Assembly (NCBI GenBank): GCA_028826165.1
Contig: JAPDFW010000058.1
Coordinates: forward strand, 62,001 to 126,000
Direction of reading: 5' to 3'
From: Anaeramoeba ignava
Taxonomy: Eukaryota; Metamonada; Anaeramoebidae
DNA length: 64,000 bases
The position numbers and the translations under genes were made by a program. A model generated the notes under the pieces. The model worked only from the letters and a program-made list of their open reading frames with translations. It was not told the DNA's origin and did not search any database. Below are positions 54,901 to 64,000 of the stretch, piece by piece; position 1 is the stretch's first letter, and the number at the start of each line of letters is the position of its first letter.

Positions 54901-57900
54901 ATGTTCGCAATTTTTTGTTCTTCTTCATTTGCAATTGGTGAATTTTGTCTAAATATATGATTATGAAAAGTTGACCAAACAGAATCAAAAAGATATGATT
55001 CCAATGGAATGATTCTTCTGTAAAATTGAGAAAGTGATTTGTCTTCAGAATCAGTTTGGGATAATCGGTTGTTTTTCTCTGCATTTTGGAAATGAGTTTT
55101 GGCAATTTCTATTATAGATTGGCGTTCTTGGAAATTTCTTGAACGTAAAACATAAACTTGATAAATCTCTTCAAGAAGAAATGGTGATAATTCAACACCT
55201 CTTTGGATTTTTTCTTTAACCAAATTTGTAAAATGAATCAAATTCCAAGTTGTTGGTGATTCTACTAAACTTAATTCAAGAATTTTTTGATGGAAAAGAC
55301 TAATTTCTTTGGCTATTTGATTGAGAATTTGTTCCTGAACTTCTGTATTAGAATCAAAATGAGAAATTTTGATTGGAATCTGGTCAAGTTGGTTTTGATC
55401 AGAAAAAGCCAATCCAGATAAACCACAAAAGGATATTCTGTGGAAATCTTCTGAAGTTATTGCAGAACGCAAGAAACACACCTCAATTCCTCTATTTCTC
55501 ATTGCTCTTGATAACTCTCCATTTTTGGGATCCATTGTCATAAAAACCCTGAAATTGGGATGTGGTTTTATCACTTTCATTTCTCCATCAACTAATCCAC
55601 GTTCATTGATAATAAGAGATCCATTTGGTTCAAAAAGAGAATTGAGACGATCAAGAACTGTTGGATTGCAGAAATTTGCATTATCAATTAAAAACCAATG
55701 ACCTCTTTCCAAAGCTTCGATTAATAATCCATCAACCCATTCAAAACATCCTGATGTTGATTGAGATTCAAGAGATTGAACAAGATTAATTTGAGATATA
55801 ATTTCTTGAGGAGAATAAATTCCTTGGAAAAGTTTTGAATTTTGTTGAATTCCTAATTGTGAAATTTGAGAAATTATTTTTGAGACAAGATCACGTTGAT
55901 TCGATGTAAAGGCTTTGTTTTGTCTCTGAGAAAGATCTGTATGATTCAAATCAAAATTAGATTTTGTTGTTTTTTCAAATTCGTTCCATGTTTGGTTTAA
56001 ATTAGTTGCTGATTGAATATTATGCATAATCTGTTCATTTTGGCTTGTGATATTTTCATCAAAATGAGAAGTAAGAAGAAACTCAATAACTCGATTAATA
56101 AGTTGATGAATTGAAGAGACAATTTTTGATTTGTGACGATTTAAATCAATTTGCTCAAATCCTCCCAAAAGATCCATTGTATCAACAGAACTATTCATTG
56201 AAAAAACATGAAGAGGATTTCCTGTAATTTTGGCAAGCATTCTTATAATTGCTGATTTTCCTGTTCCTGTATCTCCACAAAGAATACAAAGCCAATTCAT
56301 TTGAACACATTGTATAATTGTTTCAAGAGGTTTTGAGTGACTTTGAAGAAAACAAGAAACTGAATTGTCTTGAACAAAATCATGTAATTCACTTGATGTA
56401 GTTTTTCTTGGAAGAGAATATTTACCAACTGTAATTTTATCTGGAGAAATGATAATTTGAGGATATTCATCATAACAATAAGATTGTGTGAAAATATTTT
56501 GATAAATTTGAACTGTTTGATTTCGATCTGATTCTGTTCTTAATCGATGTAGATATAAAGTGGATAAAAAATCCATTGGATTTGAAGTTGAATTTTGATT
56601 TTGATTTTCATTTAAATTTTGATTTTCATTTAAATTTTGATTTTGATTTTGATTTTGATTTTGATTTTGATTTTGATTTAGATTTTGATTTTGATTTAAA
56701 TTTTGATTTTGATTTTGATTTTGATTTAAATTTTGATTTAAATTTTGATTTTGATTTAGATTTAGATTTTGATTTAGATTTAGATTTTGATTTAGATTTT
56801 GATTTTGATTTTCATTTTGATTTAGATTTTGATTTTGATTTAGATTTTGATTTTGATTTTGATTTTGATTTTGATTTAAATTTTGAAAATTTTCAATCAG
56901 TTGACACCATCGAATTAAATCACGAAGATTGAATTCCCAAGGTCCACCTTTTCTTCCAAACAATGCTCTCTTATTGATTTGTTCATCCATTGAAGTGTTG
57001 AATTGAATCATCTTTTCAAGCCATCCATCTTTATTTTTTAATTGAGGGAAAAGAAACTCGCAAATATAAATAAAATCAAATGAATTTAAATGATCAATAA
57101 AAACACGAGTGAAACGATCTAAAAATGATTTTGGTAATCCTTTTCTTCCTCCTCCTTGTTGAAGAGGATTTTGACAAGCAAAAATTTGGAATGAATCAGG
57201 ACAATGAAAAGTTTTACCAAGTTCTGGAATGAAAATTTCTGAACGGTGATCTAGAACAGAATTAAGACCTTCAAGAACTGATTGAGAAGCAAGATTTAAT
57301 TCATCAAGAAGAACCCAATCTCCATTTTTTAATGCTTGAATAAAAACTCCATCTCTCCATTCAAGTTCACCAGCTCTTCCTTCTATTGGAAGATCTGCTC
57401 CAACAAGATCCATCATATCTGTTTGTTCTGAAAGGTTAATCCGAACACATTTGTGATTTGATGATTGAGCTAAGGCCATAACAAGATGTGTTTTACCAAC
57501 TCCTGGAGATCCTTCAAGAAGAATAGGCTTTTTGATTTGAAGTGCTCTTAGTATTCTTAATACATTTAATGAGACTGTTGGTGAAGTTAATGTGAAGTTT
57601 TGATTTTTGATTTGGTTTTCATTATTATTTTCAATTTCAATTTCAATTTCCATATTATTTTCAATATTATTTTCATTTTCATTTTCATTTTCATTTTCAT
57701 TTTGATAATTTCCCTTTTGAAATCAAAAAAGGTTCGATTCCAAAAGTAGATTCTTTTTCAAAAAGTTTTCTTTGTACTGATTCAGGTAAAATAAATTCTT
57801 TTGTTAAATTTTCAACTTTCTCAGTTTCTAATTGATTGATTAGGAAATTCAAACTTTCTCTTCTTAATTTTTTATTTTCTTCTTCTGAAGAAAAACTTGA

Positions 57901-60900
57901 AAAACCGAATCCAATCCCATCAATTAAACTCATAGAAGCTCCATGCAAAAAACATTGCTCAGAAGAAATACGTTTTGAACGATAAAGATTATTCATGAAA
58001 GAAACCCATGATAATGTTTCCCTTAAACTGAAAACATTTTTTTTCTGTTGGTGGTTTTTCTGTGCAAACCAAGACAAGAAATTCAATATAGATTGACTAT
58101 AAATTTTTAATTCATCAAAATCAAAACGCTGGTTTATGATTTGCAGAATATCTTGAGGATCATCAATTTGCGGCACCCAAATTTCAGTAAATCTATTTCG
58201 CAAAGCTGGAGAAAGTTCTTTTTTACCGAAATCACCACCAGGATTCATTGTGGCTAAAATTCGGAAATTTTTGGAAGCGTTTATACTGTTTATTGAATCA
58301 TCTTCTGAAATTTTTTCTGCAAGAACAATAATTCGACTAGGATCAAGAACACTATTGATTCTTTCGAGAATTGAGTCTTCAGCAAGAGAAATTTCATCAA
58401 AAAGGAAAAGATCTCCTTTTTTCATTGCCTTTACAAGTGGTCCGTCATACCATTTGAATAAGGAATGATAATCCTTGATTTTGTCGTTGATTTTTTTGAT
58501 TGAATCTGAAATGCTCTTGAATATGGCGATTTCTTTTTGTTTTGATTTGAATGATTGGACTGCTTTTCTTTTTTTGGTTTCTGGAGAAGCGTTATATGTG
58601 CCAATACTTGTTTGTTTTGATTTTTCCTTGACAATTTTGACTATATGGTAAAATCTTTCAATAAGAAGATTAATTTTCTGTGATTTGGCATCAATAGTTT
58701 CTCCATTCTCAATAAAAAAATAAGGATTTTCTTTGGAAACAGAAGTGAGATTGTAGTATTCTTCATAATCATAAAAAATAGACTTAACATCTTCAAAAAT
58801 GAATTTCAAAACCATTTGTCGAAGTTGCTGTAAAACAGAATCCTTGGCTCGAATAGGTCTCATTCCTCCGATAAAATCAGATGTTTCTGTGTTTTGATGA
58901 CAATTCACAATCCTCAATTTTTGGTTTAAAAGAAGACTAAATAGTTGGAAAATAGTTGTTTTTCCCGAACCTGTTTCCCCAACAAGAAGAACAGGCTCAT
59001 CATGGATAATGCATTTGCTAACAATTGTGAATAATCTTTTCATGCTTTTTGTCCAAACAATGTTGTTGAAACTGTGATTTTGTTGGTGTTGAGTTGAAAT
59101 TACTTCAACCATTTTCTTGAATTGAGGATCATTTTCACAGCTATAAATTTGATCAGGATCAATTTTCACACGCATTGATTTTTCAAGAATTTCCTTAACA
59201 ATCAATTTTTCGCTTGGTTTTCTAAGTCTTTCTGCAAGAAGAATATAGCCTTCCTCTGCTAATTCTTGATAGGTGCCTGGTTTTCTTTCTGCCCATTTGA
59301 ACAAATCACGTGGAGTTATGAATCCATGTTTTCCTGCGAAAATTCTGCTTGTTTGACGGATTCTTCTCAGACTTGACATTGTATTAACAAGTTTTTTTGC
59401 AAATGATTCTGGGAGTTGGCATCTTTTCTGGAGAATAACAATAAGTTCTGAATCTGGAATATCATCAATATGTAATTCAATAAAACGATTGCGAAATGCT
59501 CGAGAAAGAACTTTTCTTCCTCCATAAATTCCTGGTGGATTTTGCGTTGCGAAAAGCATAAAATGAGGATGTGGTTTGATGACTTGCTGTGTTTCTGGGA
59601 TAAATAATTCACGATTATCATCAAGAAGTCTGTTCAATGCTTCGAGAACTTCTGTGGGAGCGAGATTCAGCTCATCAAGTACGATCCAATATCCATTTCT
59701 AACAGCCTCAACTAATATTCCTTCTTTAAAAACAAGTTTTCCTTGTGAATTCGGGACATGTGTTCCTAAATACTCAGAAATATCGGTATGTTCGTGATTG
59801 TTGATTCTTACAAATTTGTGGCCTGTTTTGGCTGCAAGATATTCTATCATGCTTGTTTTTCCTGAGGATGTTGGACCTTGCAACAAAATGGGGTATTTTT
59901 TAGTCAATATAACTCTTGCTAAGTTTTTCAAATTACTCATAATTGAGGGTGTTGAAATATAGTGTGGTAAAGAAATTGGAGGTAAATTTCCTCTTTCAAT
60001 CCAGAAATGTTCAAATAGCTCATAATTTTCGCCTGGTTTTGATGGCGGAGCCAAGAAAAAATGTGATAATTTTTGTTCATTTGATAAAGATAAAGAATCA
60101 GTTTGTTTTGGTTTGGAGATTGAAGAAAGTGAAATTGGATCAACAACATATTTCACAATTAGATTTTCCATTGTTTCCATTGAATCTTTTGATAATTGTG
60201 TTAAAAAGGTCATGCAAATACCCTCAAAAAGAGATCTTTGGAATCCATAAGTGGGAAGAGCAATTCTAACAAATTCAAGCGCTCTTACCAGAGTTCTCAA
60301 ACTATAAACAACTTTTTGTCCTGAACAATCAACAAGAGTTGTAGTTGAAGATAACGCAAGTGCCTTGAGATAAAACTGGACAATTGGTTGAACTGGTGGA
60401 TCCAAAATAAGATTTCGAATATATTCATTCACAATAATTTCCAAATCAACGTTGGATGTAATATCCTCAACATAAAACTCAGAAAATCTGCTTCGAATGT
60501 TTTCTGGTAAGTCCTTCTTTCCAATATCTGTTGGAGGATTCATGCATGCAATTAAACGGAAATTTGGGTGTCTTTTCACTGGTTCAAATTCTCCTTTTTC
60601 TGTTAAACATATTGAACCCTTCTCGGATTCGAGTATTGTGCTTAAGGTTTCAAGAGTTTCGATTGTTGCCAAATTGATTTCATCCAAAAGAATCCAGTAT
60701 CCTTCTCTTATTGCTTTAACAAGACTTCCTTCAACAAATGTGAATGTGAAATTTGATTTTATTTGTTCTTGTTGAATTTGGAAATGAGACACTTGAGCTG
60801 AAAATTTATTCCATTTCTGTTTCAGATCCTCTGTAAGTGTTCTTTGGAATTTGGATTGTTTTTGAGATTCCTTAAACGAATCACTGGATTGTTTGCTTAT

Positions 60901-63096
60901 TAAAGTATTCACCATTTTGATTGATTTTTGGAATAATAGAACCAAATTTGTCCAGTCTCTTGAAACGAATTTTTCATTCACAAAAGATAAAAATTGCGCG
61001 TTTTTTCTTCTTGAAAAGGTTTGAGTAAAAATCGAATCAAATGTTTCTTTCAAAGGAGTGCAAAGTAATCTCATGTCAACAGGTTTAAATCCTCCCAAAA
61101 GATCAGCAGAATCGCTCTGTTGATTCAAATTATAGATCATCAATTTGACTCCAACATGGTGTGCGATATATTGAACAACTGATGTTTTTCCTGTTCCTGT
61201 TTCTCCAACAAGAAGAATAGGTTCGTTGAAATGCAAACTTGAGCAAATTTTCTCCATTAATTTCAAGGCATGCGGAGTGTGCGCAAAAACACGTGAATAA
61301 TCCATTTTGGGAATTGATTTGAAGTTGGTGTTTCTGAAAGATTGTTTTGACAATTGAACTCTTCCAACAAAAAGAATTTCTGAATTGATTTCAAAATTTG
61401 GTTTGTAATCTTGAAGATAGAAGTTTGTGAACTCATCATCAATTTGCCATAACAATGCAATTTTTTTGATTGCCTGTTTTTTGTGTTCCTTTTTAGAAAT
61501 CATTGAGCATAAGCAATCGATTGATTCAAAAAAGATTATTTTACGTTCTTCTTGATTTAAACTTGTCACAATATTTGTATTTGTATTTGAATTTGAATTT
61601 CCACTAAAATGATTATTGATTCTTTTACATAATTTCATTAAATCTCTTGTAGATAAAATGCGTGAAGAAAAGGAAATTTGACTTTTCATTTTTTTGATTT
61701 CGTAATATGTTTCGATTATTTTCTCTGCAAGTTTTGCAATTAGCGGGAATTTTTCTTGAATAATCTCTAAAATTTCATTTTGAGGAAGTAAATCAATAAT
61801 AAATCTAACCCACAAATTATTAAAAAAACTTGAGTTATGTGTTCTTCTATGCAAAAGAGAATGATCTGATTTGGAATATTGCTGATCGAAATTGATATTT
61901 TTTGATTCCAAATTTTGTTTTGAGTTGTGATAAAGTTGTTGTGTTCCTTCGATCAAAGAAATTTTACCAAAAATTTGGAAACCATCTTTTGCAGTAATAA
62001 TTTCACCTCTTGAAGGGATAAACAATTTTCTAGATTCCAACAAAGGTATCAAAACAGAAAGGATATCAGCGGGAGAAATATCGATATCCTCAATAACAAC
62101 CCATCGACCTTCTTGTGCAGCTTTTGCAAGAGGGCCTGATTGCCATTTGAATTCACCTGGCTTGTCTGTGCATATATAACTTCCCAAAAGATCTTTGCTG
62201 TCTGTTTGGTCTCCAATTATGATTTTTATCATTGAAGATCTATTTCCTGTTAGATCTGCAAGCCCATCAATAAGTGTTGTTTTTCCAGAGCCAGGAATTC
62301 CTTCTAAGAGAATTGGGCGTCCTTGACTAATAGCAAGAGAGACTGAACTTAGATTTTTCAATGTTGTTTGTGTGAGAACAATTTCTGAATTTTTTTGAGT
62401 GAATTTTTCATTAATATTTGAAGGAATTTGTTGTGAATGCAATTTTTTTGTTAAAATAACTTGACCAAATTGAACCAATTGATTTTCTAAATTAATATTT
62501 TCTAAATCAATATTTTCTAATTTAATATTTTCTAATTGATTTTCCTCATTCAAAAAATTTATATCATTTGTAAATTGTTGTGAATATATTTTTCGATTTC
62601 TAACATCTTTGGAACAATATCTTTCAAGCATTTCTCTTCTTTTTAAATCACTTATATTAAATAACTTGCTAATTATAAGAGTTGCATAAAATCTAATTTC
62701 AATTTGTTGATGAAAAAGTAAATTGAACAAAAAAGAATAATCCAAAATTGATTGAAATTTTTCAGTTGAAAATGAAAAAAAATTAAACAATGTTTTTGTT
62801 ATTAAAAGTGTTTCTCTATCATTTTGTTTTTCTGCTGAAATTGTTTCTAAAATATGTTTTTTGGTTGAAATAAATTGAAGAATAAAAGGAAGTGATTGTG
62901 GAATTATTGGAAGTAAAAGACTTAAAATATATAAAATTTTTTGAAGTTTTTTAATTGAAAAATTTGTTTTCGAATTTTTTTGAATAAAACCAACTAAAAG
63001 TTTAAAAAGTTGTTTTTTATCTTTTTTAAGTAAATAATTTGAAAGTTTTAAATTTGAAAATAAACTTTCAAAATTAAAATTTTGTTTTTTTGACAT
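45936..63096 (-). CDS. MDN1: Midasin (MDN1/Rea1), dynein-like AAA+ ribosome-biogenesis ATPase, three 1-nt frameshifts
   Basis: A 17.2-kb minus-strand gene, about 5,700 residues, with no introns. Six Walker A motifs occur in order: GIPGSGKT (about 265), GETGTGKT (630), GPTSSGKT (1075), GETGSGKT (1370), GSPGVGKT (1865), GDTGTGKS (2275). Walker B is DE in AAA2-5 (LLDEINLA, VLDELNLA, LFDEISLA, LLDELNLA) but LIDNANF in AAA6. Then a long linker, a Glu/Asp/Asn-rich acidic region, and the C-terminal MIDAS domain (LKGDYRTGKRINMKKVIPYI, metal site DNSES). Midasin removes assembly factors such as Ytm1 and Rsa4 from pre-60S particles. The frame breaks at about 57711-57720, 53930-53938 (T9 on plus) and 47761-47765 (T5 on plus); none fits a GT-AG intron and conserved sequence resumes at once. 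Confidence 0.93.
50905..51050 (-). repeat. 9-bp coding repeat in MDN1 encoding (N-D-K/E)n
   Basis: About 16 units of ATTTTCATC or ATTTTTATC on the plus strand encode NDE and NDK tripeptides in the midasin linker. NDK and NDE units are in blocks. Confidence 0.9.
56590..56885 (-). repeat. Coding hexamer repeat in MDN1 AAA5 (NQ / NL)
   Basis: About 49 hexamers on the minus strand encode NQ and NL with a few NE, an insertion just after the RDLIRWCQLI segment of AAA5. The Leu form is TTAAAT-type; the TAAAAT stop form is absent. Confidence 0.9.
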
Positions 63097-63272
63097 TTTT
63101 ATTTATTTTTAAAATTGAAGAAAAAAAAAATGAAAAAAATGAAAAAAATGAAAAAAAATTTTTTTTTAATTTAAAAAAATAAAAAGGAGAAAAAAGAAAA
63201 GAAAAGAAAAGAAGAAAAAACAAAAATTTCATTTTTTTTCTTTTTTAAATTAAATTTTTTAATAATTAAATA
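63097..63272. promoter_or_regulatory. Divergent promoter, MDN1 / kelch gene
   Basis: On the MDN1 coding strand this 176-bp spacer contains three TCATTTTTTTCATTTTTTTC blocks (about 63128-63160 in complement). The other side has CATTTTTTTTCTTTTTT at about 63230. Confidence 0.55.
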
Positions 63273-63615
63273 ATGTTAACTGGTAAAAATATAATTTATA
63301 AAATTAAAAATTAAAATTATAAAAAAATTAAATTAAAAAATAAATAAAAGATAAAGAAATTGAAAATGGATGGATAAAAATAATAAAAAATAATCCACCA
63401 ATTTCTCGTTATGGACAATGTTCAGGTTGTTATATGAATCAACATTTTAGTTTTGGAGGTGATGGAATTTCTGGTTATTTATCAGATTTAATTTGTTTTG
63501 ATTTTATTACTCATGAATGGAAAGAAATTGAATTAACTGGTGATATTCCTGAAAAGAGAACTGGTCATTCTGGTGTTATTGACCATCAAAATGGAATTTT
63601 TTATATTTTTGGAGG
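63273..63615 (+). CDS. Kelch-repeat protein, 5' part only
   Basis: A tiny 10-nt first exon (63273-63282, MLT plus one base) joins across a 68-nt intron to exon 2 (63351 to about 63615), giving MLTDKEIENGWIKI, then ISRYGQCSGCYMNQHFSFGG, LSDLICFDFITHEWKEIEL and KRTGHSGVIDHQNGIFYIFGG. That is two kelch blades; the gene continues beyond the window after an intron starting GTTTTT at 63616 that is filled with hexamer repeat. The micro-exon rests on frame and kelch context alone; exon 2 is solid. It is divergent from MDN1. Confidence 0.7.
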
Positions 63616-63649
63616 GTTTTTATCAATTTCCATATAAATATTTTTAATA

Positions 63650-64000
63650 TTGATTTTAAATATAAATATAATTATAAATATAAATATAAATATAAATATA
63701 AATATAAATATAAATATAAATATAAATATAAATATAAATATAAATATAAATATAAATATAAATATAAATATAAATATAAATATAAATATAAATATAAATA
63801 TAAATATAAATATAAAATATAAATATAAATATAAATATAAATATAAATATAAAATAAACATAAATATAAATATAAATCTAAATATAAATCTAAATATAAA
63901 TATAAATCTAAATATAAATATAAATATAAATATAAATATAAATATAAATATAAATATAAATATATAAATATAAATATAAAATAAATATAAATATAAAAAT
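63650..64000 (+). repeat. (TATAAA)n hexamer array
   Basis: A TATAAA/AATATA array with rare TCTAAA variants, open at the window end. It differs from AAAATT arrays, and lies in the intron of the terminal kelch gene. Confidence 0.93.

Noticed and set aside
53890-57730. Introns at the midasin frame breaks
   Set aside because: No GT donor is found between the last conserved residues of one frame and the first of the next. The conserved sequence is continuous if one base is added or removed.
1-64000. tRNA, rRNA or transposase genes
   Set aside because: GC-rich cloverleaf-sized segments, rRNA-like stretches and transposase or reverse-transcriptase motifs were looked for in the spacers and not seen; a covariance-model scan was not possible.

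Overview
This is nuclear DNA from a very AT-rich, intron-bearing unicellular eukaryote. Short GT-AG introns, the standard stop codons and eukaryote-only machinery (midasin, NOB1, SF3B4, USP, CCR4-NOT, SDS3) rule out a prokaryote or organelle. The Asn/Gln/Glu/Lys-rich low-complexity tracts, the hexanucleotide arrays and the abundance of RCC1-BTB, kelch, LIM and ankyrin-BTB proteins suggest a free-living amoeboid protist. An Anaeramoeba-like genome is my best guess, at low confidence; a possible complex I subunit (9.5 kb) would argue against a strict anaerobe. No tRNA, rRNA, CRISPR array, transposase or viral gene was seen. Layout: 0-2 kb, the 3' part of an ankyrin + tandem-BTB gene. 2.2-4.2 kb, a WDR20/CreC-type WD40 protein. 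4.4-8.8 kb, a USP4/11/15-type deubiquitinase (DUSP-UBL-USP) with a 1.2 kb repeat-filled intron. 9.5-9.8 kb, a small two-exon protein with two twin-CX9C motifs (NDUFA8-like). 10-12 kb, a PAS/coiled-coil protein. 12.3-13.3 kb, an SDS3/SUDS3-like Sin3-HDAC subunit. 13.5-14.4 kb, splicing factor SF3B4. 14.8-17.1 kb, NOB1 with a giant charged insertion. 17.2-18.5 kb, an AIM24-family protein. 18.6-35.5 kb, a tandem array of seven RCC1 + double-BTB paralogues, two with intact frames and five with 1-nt frameshifts. 35.8-39.5 kb, a LIM/coiled-coil/SR protein with a 2.5 kb satellite-filled intron. 39.7-40.8 kb, a kelch protein. 40.9-43.0 kb, a CNOT10-like TPR protein. 43.1-45.6 kb, a four-exon RCC1 + F-box + ARF-GTPase fusion. 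45.9-63.1 kb, a 17 kb intronless midasin (MDN1) gene. 63.3 kb to the end, the start of another kelch gene. Many genes are housekeeping (ribosome biogenesis: MDN1, NOB1; splicing: SF3B4; mRNA decay: CNOT10; chromatin: SDS3). The accessory part is the fast-evolving RCC1-BTB array. Two features recur across the window. First, a pyrimidine-rich TCATTTTTT-type element sits just upstream of almost every start codon. Second, one hexamer family AAAAT(T/C/G) fills introns and spacers in its T form and encodes the NQ and NE protein tracts in its C and G forms. Single-base indels, mostly in homopolymers, break midasin, the CNOT10-like gene and five RCC1-BTB copies. Because midasin is normally essential, some of these are probably assembly errors, so the broken array copies should not be called pseudogenes without read support. 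The most novel gene is the RCC1-F-box-ARF fusion, whose GTPase domain lacks the catalytic Gln.
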